From NCBI GenBank assembly GCA_034521495.1, contig JAXHMK010000004.1, positions 434,001-498,000 on the forward strand: a stretch of DNA of 64,000 nucleotides, written 5' to 3'. The notes beneath the pieces were generated by a model. That model was given only the letters and a program-made list of their open reading frames with translations, did not search any database and was not told the origin of the DNA. Positions 27,108 through 36,577 of this stretch are shown here, piece by piece. A program made the position numbers and the translations under genes. The stretch is from Balneolaceae bacterium. GTDB lineage: Bacteria; Bacteroidota; Rhodothermia; Balneolales; Balneolaceae. Each line of letters starts with the position of its first letter. The first letter of the stretch is position 1.

Positions 27108-27844
27108 AAAAGAATGGTATTTCTTCAAAAAATTATGATAGTCGGTGAGGGGTAATTTCTAAGCTGTGTGAGAGGCGGTTTAAGTCTTATTTAATTCAAA
27201 CACATTATACCTAATAATTGAAAAAAAATGAAGTGTTTTATTGAGTCTGGTACTTTCCTGTTTGAAAACACGATGTGCGATTATAATCCCCATCAAAATG
27301 CAACGTGTTAAGTGAGTTAATTATGGAGTGAATCTATTTGATGAATAATATTTAGCCCGTCCCGGATCTTATTCTTTGATATATAAAGATGAATGCAACT
27401 GTGTTAATTCAATTAATCATTATTTGAGAACTCGGGTTAAAAAAAGCGCTGCAAGTAGCTATTTGAATGAGGGCGCATTCAAAAAATCTCTGATGTCAAG
27501 TGTAAGTATGAAATGTAAATATGCAAAAGATTAACAGATCAGTGGTAAAGTTTCCATCACATGTTAATGTGATATATCGGTTTTTTGAGAACCCGCTACC
27601 AATTGAGTTCAAGAAGCAATGTCAATTGTTTGAATGGGACATGTTTAGAGACTGATCATTCTCCAAATTTTTTAGTGGAAAATATCAAGCATAGTTTACA
27701 CCAGTAGGGGGCATTTATCATGCTTTTAATGATTGTTTTCGGCGTGATACTGAGAATTGATTTTAGATAGAAATATTAATTGAAATTAAATCCATTTAAC
27801 TTTATTTTTAAAGTCTATCAAAAATTCAGATAACAACAATTTAT
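27108..27844. other. Gene-free AT-rich intergenic region between divergent gyrB and rpmB
   Basis: About 740 bp with no open frame of credible length, no tRNA-like fold, and no repeat family seen elsewhere in the window. It should hold the rpmB promoter. I looked for DnaA-box clusters (TTATCCACA) because of the nearby parS sites and saw none. Confidence 0.6.
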
Positions 27845-28090
27845 ATGGCACGCAAAGACGATATTACTGGTAAATCAGCGCTGAATGGATATCGATCGTC
27901 TAAATCGAACAATAAGACCAAGCACAAGTTTGAACAGAATCTCCAGAAAAGACGATTTTATATTCCTGAAGAAGATCGATGGGTTACGCTGAAAGTGTCA
28001 GCCAAGACGTTAAGAACCATCAACAAGAAGGGAATTTCAGCGGTTCTGAAAGAAGCCAGGAAGAAAGGAACATTATTAAAAGAGGTATAA
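27845..28090 (+). CDS. rpmB: 50S ribosomal protein L28 (bL28)
   Basis: 81-residue basic protein of the large ribosomal subunit. It opens DDITGKSALNGYRSSKSNNK, in place of the more usual C-x-x-TGK start, and has the typical core KHKFEQNLQKRRFYIPEED and WVTLKVSAKTLRTINKKG. Followed 3 bp later by L33 and then by the DUF4295 protein, a gene order typical of Bacteroidota. Confidence 0.96.
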   Translation: MARKDDITGKSALNGYRSSKSNNKTKHKFEQNLQKRRFYIPEEDRWVTLKVSAKTLRTINKKGISAVLKEARKKGTLLKEV

Positions 28091-28093
28091 GTT

Positions 28094-28258
28094 ATGGCAA
28101 AAGGTAATCGTATACAGGTAATACTTGAATGCACGGAAAAACCCGGCAGCTCTCGATATGTAACGATGAAGAATCGAAGAAATACAACAGAGAGACTTGA
28201 ACTGAAGAAGTATAACCCGGTTTTGAGAAAGCACACCGTTCACAAAGAAATTAAGTAA
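28094..28258 (+). CDS. rpmG: 50S ribosomal protein L33 (bL33)
   Basis: A 54-residue protein beginning [15 protein letters not shown] and containing [35 protein letters not shown], the L33 signature. Only one Cys (ECTE), so it is a zinc-free (C-minus) type; zinc-binding L33 has two CxxC pairs. It starts 3 bp after rpmB and is too short to be caught by a 60-codon cut-off. Confidence 0.95.
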   Translation: MAKGNRIQVILECTEKPGSSRYVTMKNRRNTTERLELKKYNPVLRKHTVHKEIK

Positions 28259-28272
28259 AACAAGGTACACCC

Positions 28273-28443
28273 ATGGCTAAACGACAGATATTTGGCGAAG
28301 AAGCAAAATCGTTGAAACAAACACACCGTAAAATGGCAAAAGTAATTATTTCAACGAAAAACGAACGTGGCAAATACGCGTTTAAAGAGACTATTATAGA
28401 CCAGGAAAATGTTTCTGATTATATTCAGAAAAATAAGTCCTGA
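28273..28443 (+). CDS. DUF4295 small protein (ribosome-cluster protein of Bacteroidota)
   Basis: A 56-residue basic protein, MAKRQIFGEEAKSLKQTHRK at the start and KYAFKETIIDQENVSDYI near the end, matching the DUF4295 pattern of proteins that always follow rpmB-rpmG in Bacteroidota. It starts 14 bp after rpmG and is followed by a terminator. Function unknown; association with ribosome assembly is inferred from context. Confidence 0.88.
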   Translation: MAKRQIFGEEAKSLKQTHRKMAKVIISTKNERGKYAFKETIIDQENVSDYIQKNKS

Positions 28444-28463
28444 GATCTCAGATAAGAATTTGA

Positions 28464-28499
28464 AAAGGTTTCATCCTAAAGGGTGAAACCTTTTTTTTT
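28464..28499 (+). terminator. Rho-independent terminator of the rpmB-rpmG-DUF4295 operon
   Basis: 14-bp stem AAAAGGTTTCATCC / GGGTGAAACCTTTT (one T-G wobble), TAAA loop, then a run of T. It lies 20 bp after the DUF4295 stop. Confidence 0.93.
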
Positions 28500-28547
28500 G
28501 CAATCTGTTTTCTATCATACATACTAATGGAACTGAATCTAATTACA

Positions 28548-28619
28548 GTCATCCTGAACTTGATTCAGGATCTCCAATTGTTATGAGGATAGGGGATTCT
28601 GAATCAAGTTCAGAATGAC
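28548..28619. repeat. Dispersed hairpin repeat, family H (GTCATYCTGAACTTGATTCAG), copy 1
   Basis: Two 28-nt arms in inverted orientation, beginning GTCATCCTGAACTTGATTCA and ending TCAAGTTCAGAATGAC, separated by 16 nt. The same arms occur at 49955-50026 and as a half-copy at 51900. Between the rpmB terminator and yqeY. Confidence 0.88.
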
Positions 28620-28688
28620 GAACTTTGGGTTCTGTTTTTGTTAATAAACTCTCATTACATTACAGGAAAAACTTTACCATAATCTATC

Positions 28689-29147
28689 ATGAGTTTAAAA
28701 AAGAGAATTTTAGATGATCTGAAAACTGCCATGAAAGCTAAAGAGGCAGATAAATTGAATGTGCTGCGATCACTGAAGGCAAAGTTGCTGGAAAAAGAGA
28801 TCAGTGAACGAAAAGGAGGCGAAGCTTCACTTAGCGACGAACAAGTAGTGGAAGTTCTGATGAAAGCTGCCAAGCAGCGAAAAGAATCCATTGAACAGTT
28901 TGAGGAAGGCGGCCGTGATGACCTTGTCGAGAAAGAAAAGTTTGAGTTGGATATCATCGACAAATATCTGCCTGAAATGATGGATGAAGATGAAATTCGT
29001 GAGGAAGTAAAAGAACAGATCGACAAAATGGGTGCAACCGATATGAGCGATATGGGTAAAGTAATGGGTGCACTTATGGGCCGGTTAAAAGGCAAAGCAG
29101 AAGGAGCAACTATCAGTAAGATTGTAAAACAGGAACTCTCAAAATGA
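28689..29147 (+). CDS. yqeY: GatB/YqeY domain-containing protein
   Basis: 152-residue cytoplasmic protein of the YqeY family, related to the C-terminal tRNA-binding domain of GatB. Typical pattern: SLKKRILDDLKTAMKAKEAD at the start, LNVLRSLKAKLLEKEI (about 23-38), KAAKQRKESIEQFEEGGRDD (about 61-80), and EEVKEQIDKMGATDMSDMGK (about 107-126). Thought to modulate tRNA amidation, but not proven. 7 bp upstream of cvpA. Confidence 0.93.
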   Translation: MSLKKRILDDLKTAMKAKEADKLNVLRSLKAKLLEKEISERKGGEASLSDEQVVEVLMKAAKQRKESIEQFEEGGRDDLVEKEKFELDIIDKYLPEMMDEDEIREEVKEQIDKMGATDMSDMGKVMGALMGRLKGKAEGATISKIVKQELSK

Positions 29148-29154
29148 CAGAACC

Positions 29155-29727
29155 ATGAACTTTCTTGATATCATCATCATACTGCCAATTGCATATTTTG
29201 CATATAAAGGGTTTGACAGAGGATTTATCAAGGAAGTTTTTGGAATTGTGGGGATTGTACTTGCCGTTTACATCTCGTTTGAATATATGGGTACCATATC
29301 TGGAATTTTAGCTCCTCATGTTGAAAACAGGGACCGATCCACGATTGTTACAGGAATCATCTTATTTATTATTATTGTTGCTGCTGTCCAAATTGTGGGT
29401 TTTGCGCTTGAAAGATTTATTGATGTGGTACAATTAGGATTTTTGAACAAACTTGCAGGAATGATTTTTGCCGGACTGAAAATAGCTGTGATTATCAGTG
29501 CAACACTGCTGCTGCTGGCAGGGATGGGAGTTCCGTCGGAAGAAACTACTTCAAATTCTGTTTCATACCCTGTGGTTATTTATGTAGCACCCGCTGCTTT
29601 TGATATTGTTGCTGCCATGGTACCGGGTACGGAAAATTTTATTAATACAATTGAACGATCAATACAGGAAAACAATACACTTAGAGAATTGCCAATTTTT
29701 GAAAAGTTAGATACACTAAATACATGA
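29155..29727 (+). CDS. cvpA: CvpA family membrane protein
   Basis: 190 residues with four hydrophobic helices (about 5-40, 55-80, 95-120 and 135-155) and the CvpA start [20 protein letters not shown], which has the G-F-x-R-G-F motif ([14 protein letters not shown]). CvpA homologues affect colicin V export and envelope stress. It overlaps tyrS by 4 bp, so the two are coupled. Confidence 0.9.
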   Translation: MNFLDIIIILPIAYFAYKGFDRGFIKEVFGIVGIVLAVYISFEYMGTISGILAPHVENRDRSTIVTGIILFIIIVAAVQIVGFALERFIDVVQLGFLNKLAGMIFAGLKIAVIISATLLLLAGMGVPSEETTSNSVSYPVVIYVAPAAFDIVAAMVPGTENFINTIERSIQENNTLRELPIFEKLDTLNT

Positions 29728-30938
29728 GCTTTAAACCCGTCGAAGAACAATTAGCCGTTATAAAAAGGGGAACGGTGGAAATAGTCCCCGAACAGGAATT
29801 AGTTGAAAAACTAAAAAAATCAATTAAAACCAATACCCCTCTCAAAATAAAACTTGGTGTGGACCCTACTCGTCCGGATCTGCACCTGGGACACTCCGTA
29901 ATTTTGAGAAAATTGCGCCAGTTCCAGGATTTGGGCCACGAAGCGATTTTAATTATCGGAGGATTTACAGCCATGATTGGCGACCCCACCGGCCAAAATA
30001 AAACGCGACCGGCACTTTCTCTTGAAGAGGTGAAGGAAAATGCGGAAACCTACATCAGCCAGGCCCAAAAAATCCTGGATGAAAGCAAAACCACGCTCGT
30101 AAATAATGTGGAATGGCTGGGCGATATGAGCTTTATGGATGTGGTTCAACTCTCCTCAAAGTTGACTGTTGCCCGAATGATTGAACGAGATGATTTTTCC
30201 AAGCGGTTTGAAAACAACGAGCCAATTTCTCTTCACGAGTTTTTATATCCGCTGGCACAGGGACAGGATTCTGTCCACCTCGAATCGGATGTAGAGCTGG
30301 GAGGTACTGATCAAAAATTTAATTTATTGGTAGGACGCGAGCTTCAAAAAGCCGACGGACAAGAACCACAAGTTTGTTTGATGATGCCGTTACTTGTAGG
30401 AACAGACGGGTCGATGAAAATGAGTAAATCGTACGATAACTACATTGGGATTGATGAACCGGCCAATGATATATATGGAAAGGCCCTTTCTATTCCCGAT
30501 GAATTGATCTATACCTACTTTGAACTGGTGACAGATATTCCTATTGAAAAATTAGAATCAATCAAAAAGAAAGCTAAAGAAGACCCCAGAAATACAAAAC
30601 ATGATTTGGCTTTTGTTATTACTCGAATGTATCACGGAAGGCAAGCTGCAGAAGGGGCTCGAAAGCATTTTGAGGAAACTGTAATCAAGAAAAATATTCC
30701 TGATGATGCTCCTGAATTTCATTTTGAGCCTGGATCAACCCACCGATTGCTGGACATTATTTCGGATGCGAATATGACTTCGAGCAATGGTGAAACGAAA
30801 CGAATGATGAAGCAGGGCGGAGTTTCTTTGAATGAGGAAAAAATTAAAGACCCCGGGCATGAAATTACATTTGAGGATGGAAAGGAGTATGAGTTGAAAG
30901 TTGGAAAACGAAATTTTGCCAAGTTGTTTGGCGGTTAG
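29724..30938 (+). CDS. tyrS: Tyrosyl-tRNA synthetase
   Basis: 404-residue class I aminoacyl-tRNA synthetase. HIGH-type motif HLGHS ([13 protein letters not shown], about 52-64), KMSKS ([13 protein letters not shown], about 231-243), and a C-terminal S4 RNA-binding domain ([20 protein letters not shown], about 355-375). The long linker and the length are of the TyrS type with alternative HLGH spacing (as in Helicobacter/Bacteroidota). It starts in the cvpA stop (ATGA). Confidence 0.97.
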   Translation: MSFKPVEEQLAVIKRGTVEIVPEQELVEKLKKSIKTNTPLKIKLGVDPTRPDLHLGHSVILRKLRQFQDLGHEAILIIGGFTAMIGDPTGQNKTRPALSLEEVKENAETYISQAQKILDESKTTLVNNVEWLGDMSFMDVVQLSSKLTVARMIERDDFSKRFENNEPISLHEFLYPLAQGQDSVHLESDVELGGTDQKFNLLVGRELQKADGQEPQVCLMMPLLVGTDGSMKMSKSYDNYIGIDEPANDIYGKALSIPDELIYTYFELVTDIPIEKLESIKKKAKEDPRNTKHDLAFVITRMYHGRQAAEGARKHFEETVIKKNIPDDAPEFHFEPGSTHRLLDIISDANMTSSNGETKRMMKQGGVSLNEEKIKDPGHEITFEDGKEYELKVGKRNFAKLFGG

Positions 30939-31010
30939 AAAAGCAATACTACTGAGTTTCCACAAAAATCCTATATTCTATTGTTGTCTAATGACTTAAT
31001 CTAAAACAGT

Positions 31011-31463
31011 ATGGGTACACATTATCCCGGTACGAAATCGGAAAAGAAAACATTGAATGCGTTCATCAAGCTGATGAGGGCAACTGAGTCGATGAATAAC
31101 CGGTTAAACAGGCACCTTGCTGAGGCCGATCTTACATTAAGTCAATTTGGAACCCTGGAGGTCCTTCATCATCTCGGGCCGTTGAATCAGCGGTCAATTG
31201 GAGAAAAGCTTTTGAAGAGCGGTGGTAACATCACCATGGTGATAGACAATCTCGAAAAATGTGGTCATGTAAAACGAAAGAGAGATCCTGATGACCGCAG
31301 AGCTGTTTTGATTCATCTCACCCCTCAAGGCGAAAAATTTATTGAGGACTTTTTTCCTAAACATCTCGAAAAAATCAAAGAAGAGTTCAGCGTGCTTACC
31401 GAAGAAGAGAAAGATACGTTGGCGAGTATTTGTAAGAAGTTGGGTTTGAAGGAAGAGGAATAA
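31011..31463 (+). CDS. MarR-family transcriptional regulator
   Basis: 150 residues with a winged helix-turn-helix (LNQRSIGEKLLKSGGNITMV, about 56-75) and the wing DPDDRRAVLIHLTPQGEKF (about 93-111), the MarR signature. Such regulators bind phenolic or oxidative ligands and usually control an adjacent exporter or detoxification gene; none lies next door (tyrS before, comEC after). It may autoregulate. Start ATG 31011, 72 bp after tyrS. Confidence 0.93.
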   Translation: MGTHYPGTKSEKKTLNAFIKLMRATESMNNRLNRHLAEADLTLSQFGTLEVLHHLGPLNQRSIGEKLLKSGGNITMVIDNLEKCGHVKRKRDPDDRRAVLIHLTPQGEKFIEDFFPKHLEKIKEEFSVLTEEEKDTLASICKKLGLKEEE

Positions 31464-31675
31464 TTGATCCCTGGCTAATTTGGAAGATGCGTGAAAGTCT
31501 TCGGTTGAGTAAAATAGAAATTAACTATATTCACTCATTCGATCATCTGCATATCTGCGTGATTTTTTAACAATTAAAAATATAACAAAACAGCCAAGTC
31601 TCGGTATTTTCTCTTATCTCAGTCCCAATCAAATAATATTCTGTAAGGATTTCAGATTCTACGGTTCATACAAGT

Positions 31676-34093
31676 ATGAGGGACAGAGACTCATACCGTT
31701 TTCCATTCGCTTCGCATCCGGCCGTGCGAATTATGCTCCTGATGGTGATTGGTATTTCAATCACCACAATTCTGTCTTTATCCATAAAATCTGTGCTTTT
31801 ACTATTAGCAGTAATTACCTCTGGCTGGATTCTGTTTGAGTTTGTATTGAGAAAGAAACTTGTCATTGCATCCAGTTATGGTGCCACGGTATTCTATTCG
31901 TTGTTGGTTGTTACCGCATCGATGGCATTGATAACTTTCCAATCCGAGCGGCTTTCTAATCAAATAAAAGAGTCTGAACCGATTGGGTTCTATGAGTGGG
32001 ATGAATTAATAATACAGGGTGAGATTGCAACTTCAGGGAGAAGTAGTACCGGACGAAATGTCTTTACGATTGACGTTCAAAGAACTACTCTGCCCGAAGG
32101 TTTAACCTGGGATGAAGAGTACAAAATACGACTCTATGCAGATTCATTATCGGGCCAAAAACTTTCTGTGGGAGATGAAGCTGAACTACAGATCAGAGTT
32201 TATGAATTCCCGGAACAGCAAAATCCCCATCAATTTGATTATGGCGCATGGCTTCATTCAAATGGAATTTCTGCCCATGGTGAACTTCAAACTGTAATTA
32301 CCGTTGACAAAAACAGTGGTATAAATTTTGGAATTGCCCGGGAAAAGGTGCTCAAAAATATCGATCAATTATTTAATCGTGAAGAAGCTTCTCTTGCAAA
32401 AGCCCTTTTGTTAGGCTACAAAGACGATCTGACTCCCGATGAGAAACAGGAGTTTAACAGAGCCGGCCTGTCTCATATCATGGCCGTTTCTGGATTACAT
32501 GTAGGATTTATAGTGGCTCCATTCTGGTTATTAATTCCATTCCTGTGGGGTTCAAGAAAGGGCAAATGGTTAGGACTCATTGGGCTTACAGTACTACTGA
32601 TTTTGTATGCAGGCGTTACCGGATTTAGTCCATCGGTCAGTCGGGCATCCTTAATGGCATGGCTTTTAACCTACGGCCGGCTGTTTCACAAAGTACGAAA
32701 CTCCATAAATATTACGGCAGTTGCTGCTATTATTTTACTATTGATTGACCCCTCTCAACTTTTTGATGCGGGATTTCAGCTTTCATTTGGCGCTGTATTC
32801 ATTATTCTTTTGGTGATGCCGGAAGCTCAGCGGCTTATCCCTCAGAAATATCGGTTCAAATGGTTGGGCGGTTTATTTACCATTATTCTTGTATCCATTG
32901 TAGTTCAACTTGGGCTGTTTCCTATTCTTACAACGTATTTTGGTGAATTTTCTATCGTTGGTCCGATTTCGAACGCATTGGTTATTCCGTTTTTAACGAT
33001 TGTAGTGCCGGTCGGGTTGCTGGTTGTGGTTCTTTATTCACTTCTACCGGGTGTAATTGGAATCTTTGCAATTCCAGTTGAATACCTGTTGGGGTGGATT
33101 CAGGGAGTAGCATCTGCTACAGGCGGGAGCAGTGTAAGTTATATTCGGGTAGATGATATATCATTATCTGTTTTTCTGATCTGGTTCTTTGCCATTCTGG
33201 CAATCTCAACCATTCGTATCCCAAAGCTGCGGTGGAAAATGGTTATCTGTCTGCTGCTGGCGGTAAATGGGTTTTTGGTTGAAAATGTTATCAAAGAGAC
33301 TCAGCCAAAGAAGCTGAAAATAACATTTTTAGATGTAGGCCAGGGAGATGCCATTCATATACAAACACCGAACAGAAAGCATCTGATGGTGGATGCGGGA
33401 CGATGGTCCCCCGGCGGAAATAGTGGCGAAGATGTGATTCTGCCATACCTGGAGGAAAATGGAGTTCAACGATTAGATGGAATATTGCTATCGCATCCGC
33501 ATGCTGATCATATTGGAGGGATTACGGAAATCATCGAAAATATTCCTGTGGATACGATTTATCAAACTCGCGCGGATTATGATTCAAATTTGTATCAAAG
33601 TTATATGAATCTGGCTGAAGAAAAAGAGATCCCCATAAAATATCCAATCGCCGGAGAGATATTGAACATTGATCCTTCCATTCGATTATTTGTGATTGGA
33701 CCGAATTCGGGGGCGGAGTCATCAAACATCAACAATCACTCGTTGGCTTTTAAATTGGTTTATGGAGATACATCGGCACTTTTCAGCGGTGATGCCGAGG
33801 TTAAGCAAGAGAACCGGATGGCTTCAAATTATGGTGAATTTTTAGAATCAGACCTTTATAAAGTGGGTCATCATGCCAGTAATACAAGTTCTTCTCAATC
33901 TTTTATGGAATTTATTCAACCTGAGGTAACAGTGGCATCTCTCGCATTTGAAAACCGGTTTCGGCATCCGGGTCTTGAGGCGGTTAGCAGATTGCATCAG
34001 AACAGCAAAGTACAAAATTACACAAGTTTGAATGGTGCAATTATTTATGAATCGGATGGGAGTTCTTTCAAAAGGATAAACTGGAAAGATTAG
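31676..34093 (+). CDS. comEC: ComEC/Rec2 DNA-uptake membrane channel
   Basis: 805-residue integral membrane protein that conducts single-stranded DNA across the inner membrane in natural transformation. An N-terminal helix region and OB-like DUF4131 (about 30-190), the competence helix bundle (HIMAVSGLHVGFIVAPFWLL near 264, and FQLSFGAVFIILLVMPEAQR near 367), and a C-terminal metallo-beta-lactamase domain with HPHADHIGG (about 606-614), DAGR and GHHASN (about 729-734). Its presence implies a natural-competence potential, but no comEA/comF or pilus genes are in the window. Start ATG at 31676, 212 bp after marR. Confidence 0.95.
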   Translation: MRDRDSYRFPFASHPAVRIMLLMVIGISITTILSLSIKSVLLLLAVITSGWILFEFVLRKKLVIASSYGATVFYSLLVVTASMALITFQSERLSNQIKESEPIGFYEWDELIIQGEIATSGRSSTGRNVFTIDVQRTTLPEGLTWDEEYKIRLYADSLSGQKLSVGDEAELQIRVYEFPEQQNPHQFDYGAWLHSNGISAHGELQTVITVDKNSGINFGIAREKVLKNIDQLFNREEASLAKALLLGYKDDLTPDEKQEFNRAGLSHIMAVSGLHVGFIVAPFWLLIPFLWGSRKGKWLGLIGLTVLLILYAGVTGFSPSVSRASLMAWLLTYGRLFHKVRNSINITAVAAIILLLIDPSQLFDAGFQLSFGAVFIILLVMPEAQRLIPQKYRFKWLGGLFTIILVSIVVQLGLFPILTTYFGEFSIVGPISNALVIPFLTIVVPVGLLVVVLYSLLPGVIGIFAIPVEYLLGWIQGVASATGGSSVSYIRVDDISLSVFLIWFFAILAISTIRIPKLRWKMVICLLLAVNGFLVENVIKETQPKKLKITFLDVGQGDAIHIQTPNRKHLMVDAGRWSPGGNSGEDVILPYLEENGVQRLDGILLSHPHADHIGGITEIIENIPVDTIYQTRADYDSNLYQSYMNLAEEKEIPIKYPIAGEILNIDPSIRLFVIGPNSGAESSNINNHSLAFKLVYGDTSALFSGDAEVKQENRMASNYGEFLESDLYKVGHHASNTSSSQSFMEFIQPEVTVASLAFENRFRHPGLEAVSRLHQNSKVQNYTSLNGAIIYESDGSSFKRINWKD

Positions 34094-34246
34094 TCAGAGA
34101 GGAAGGCATTTTTATAGATACGGTCCTGGTATAAAAAGATCATCTACTATGAACATTAATTCGTATTTTCACTATAACCATTTGGTTTGATGCTATTCGT
34201 TAAGAGGCTTACTTTTCAGTGTATTTACTATCAATAGAAATTAATT

Positions 34247-34462
34247 ATGGCAAATAAGGAACGCCCCAGTTTCGAAGAGGCTTTAGAGAAGTTGGAGACA
34301 ATCGTTGAAAAACTTAACGATGAAGATATTACACTTGAAAAATCTGTTGAACTCTATGAAGAAGGGCTAAAACTTTCAAAAATTTGTTCAGAGACGCTTG
34401 AAAATGCCGCACTCAGAATTGAGCAGATCGATCAATCTACAAATACTGATAAGCAAGTATAA
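34247..34462 (+). CDS. xseB: Exodeoxyribonuclease VII small subunit
   Basis: 71-residue helical protein with the XseB signature FEEALEKLETIVEKLNDEDI, followed by LEKSVELYEEGLKLSKICSE. It forms long coiled coils with the large subunit XseA, which is not in the window. Starts ATG 34247 and lies 8 bp before dxs, a gene order seen in many bacteria. Confidence 0.95.
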   Translation: MANKERPSFEEALEKLETIVEKLNDEDITLEKSVELYEEGLKLSKICSETLENAALRIEQIDQSTNTDKQV

Positions 34463-34470
34463 ATTGCACC

Positions 34471-36396
34471 ATGGAAGAATCGTATACACCAGAACCGGGA
34501 ACGCTCTTAAAGGAGATCTATACCCCGTCTGATCTTAAAAAATTAAATCCGGAGCAGCTGCAGCAAGTTTGTGATGAACTTCGCGAATTTATTATCGATA
34601 TGGTTTCTGTGCATGGGGGTCATTTTGGAGCCAGTCTGGGTGTAATTGAACTCACTGTAGCACTTCATTATATCTATAATACCCCTGACGATAAAATTAT
34701 CTGGGATGTGGGTCACCAGGCCTACGGTCATAAGATTTTAACCGGCCGTCGTGATCAGTTTCATACAAACAGGCAGTATCAGGGATTATCAGGTTTTCCA
34801 AAACGGTCTGAAAGCGAATACGATGCCTTTGGTGTTGGACACTCCAGTACATCCATTTCCGCTGGACTTGGAATGGCTATTGCACGCGATCTGAATAAAG
34901 GAAAAAACAAAGTGGTATCTGTAATTGGTGATGGTGCAATGACAGGAGGTATGGCATTTGAAGCGATGAACAATGCCGGTGCCCTGGAGTCGGATATGCT
35001 GGTAGTATTGAACGACAATAATATGTCCATTGATCCGAATGTTGGTGCCCTCAAAGAATATTTGGCTGAGATTACCACGAGCAAAACATTCAATAAAATG
35101 CGGGACGAAATTTACGATCTGCTCGGTCATTTTAAATCTGCCGGCGATAAAATGCGGAAGGTGGCTTCTAAACTGGAGCGGGCAATGACAGCCGCAATTA
35201 CTCCCGGAGCTCTTTTCCAGGCGCTGGGTTTTAAATATTATGGCCCGGTTGATGGACATAACGTGGATGCTCTTCGTCGCCACTTAGAAGATTTGCGTAC
35301 TGTATCCGGTCCCAAACTGCTGCATATTGTAACGGTGAAAGGAAAGGGTTTTGCCCCTGCTGAGCGTGAACAAACAAAATGGCATGCCCAAAGCAGCCCA
35401 TTCGATAAAATTACCGGTCAACCGCTGGCCGCGCCCAAAAAAACAAAAAATCAGCCCCCAAAATACCAGGATGTTTTTGGACAGGCATTAGTCGAATTGG
35501 CTGAAGAAAACGAAGATATTGTAGCTATCACTCCGGCCATGCCAAGTGGTTCAAGTCTCTGGCCGATGATGAACACGTTCCCTGATCGCGCTTTCGACGT
35601 TGGTATTGCCGAGCAGCATGCTGTTACCTTTGCTGCCGGCTTGGCTACACAGGGCAAGAAACCGTTTGCTGCTCTTTACTCCACATTTTTACAGCGTGGT
35701 TATGATCAGGTTGTCCATGATGTAGCTGTTCAAAACTTACCGGTAGTATTCTGTATTGATCGCGCCGGACTTGTTGGAGCCGATGGTCCGACCCATCATG
35801 GATTGTATGATATTTCCTACCTCAGGGCATTGCCGAATATGGTTGTTTCCTCTCCAATGAATGAGCAGGAACTCCGTGATATGCTTTTCACAGCTTCAAA
35901 ATATAATGAGGCTGCATGGGCAGTACGATACCCCAGAGGCCGCTCAACCGGAATGGACATTCGAAAAGAGTTCCGTGATGTTGAATTAGGAAAAGGCCGG
36001 ATTATTGCTGAAGGTGAAAAAGTGGCGATTTTGAGTTTTGGCCCGATTGGAAATTATGTTTTAGATGCCAGAACCGAACTCGAAAAAGAGGGCATCACTC
36101 CCGGCCATTTTGATTTGCGGTTTGCCAAGCCACTGGACACGGAACTGATCGATCATGTGTTGGCCAATTACGATAAAATAATAACCATTGAAGATGGCAC
36201 GAAGCTCGGTGGATTTGGCTCTGCTGTAGCTGAGTATGTTGCGGAACAGGGTGTTGCCGTTCCGGTAAAAATTATGGGCGTACCTGATCGAATTGTTGAA
36301 CACGGCACGCAACGAGAACTTCACGATGAAGTCGGCATCGGCCCCGATGGAATTGTTCAACAGGTAAAAGCAATGTATGGTGTATTGGTTGAATGA
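34471..36396 (+). CDS. dxs: 1-deoxy-D-xylulose-5-phosphate synthase
   Basis: First enzyme of the MEP isoprenoid pathway; condenses pyruvate and glyceraldehyde-3-phosphate using thiamine diphosphate. 641 residues. ThDP-binding motif GDGAMTGGMAFEAMNNAG (about 154-171) and NDNNMSIDPNVG, glutamate of the activation loop in GIAEQHAVTFAAG (about 376-388), and DRAGLVGADGPTHHG (about 425-439). This shows that isoprenoids (quinones, carotenoids) are made by the MEP path. Ends 8 bp before the first palindromic repeat element. Confidence 0.97.
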   Translation: MEESYTPEPGTLLKEIYTPSDLKKLNPEQLQQVCDELREFIIDMVSVHGGHFGASLGVIELTVALHYIYNTPDDKIIWDVGHQAYGHKILTGRRDQFHTNRQYQGLSGFPKRSESEYDAFGVGHSSTSISAGLGMAIARDLNKGKNKVVSVIGDGAMTGGMAFEAMNNAGALESDMLVVLNDNNMSIDPNVGALKEYLAEITTSKTFNKMRDEIYDLLGHFKSAGDKMRKVASKLERAMTAAITPGALFQALGFKYYGPVDGHNVDALRRHLEDLRTVSGPKLLHIVTVKGKGFAPAEREQTKWHAQSSPFDKITGQPLAAPKKTKNQPPKYQDVFGQALVELAEENEDIVAITPAMPSGSSLWPMMNTFPDRAFDVGIAEQHAVTFAAGLATQGKKPFAALYSTFLQRGYDQVVHDVAVQNLPVVFCIDRAGLVGADGPTHHGLYDISYLRALPNMVVSSPMNEQELRDMLFTASKYNEAAWAVRYPRGRSTGMDIRKEFRDVELGKGRIIAEGEKVAILSFGPIGNYVLDARTELEKEGITPGHFDLRFAKPLDTELIDHVLANYDKIITIEDGTKLGGFGSAVAEYVAEQGVAVPVKIMGVPDRIVEHGTQRELHDEVGIGPDGIVQQVKAMYGVLVE

Positions 36397-36402
36397 CTTA
36401 GA

Positions 36403-36541
36403 CTCTCCCATTGAGGGGAGACAGAGTTTTTCAATCGTTCTTGAAAAACTCAGAGGGGTGTTCGCGTAATCGCAGAGGACATCCCCCGAGTTCGTTCGCT
36501 GGACGCTCACTCACTTTCCCCCTTCGAAGGGGGAATTTTAA
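36403..36541. repeat. Dispersed palindromic element, family P, copy 1 (full)
   Basis: About 138 bp. Reading the minus strand: hairpin CCCCCTTCGAAGGGGG, then a stretch with GTGAGCGTCCAGCGAACGAA, CTCGGGGGATGT, a short variable centre, AACACCCCTCTGAG, the hairpin GAGTTTTTCAAGAACGATTG plus AAAAACTC, and TCTCCCCTCAATGGGAGA. The same order and spacing recur at 42013 and 54079 (plus strand) and 44743 (minus strand). Between dxs and queA. Confidence 0.88.
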
Positions 36542-36577
36542 AAGCTTCAACATTAGATTTAAGTATACTATTTACCC

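Noticed and set aside
36397-36577. preQ1 or SAM riboswitch before queA
   Set aside because: The gap is filled by a dispersed family P element present at unrelated genes; no queuosine aptamer pattern was seen.
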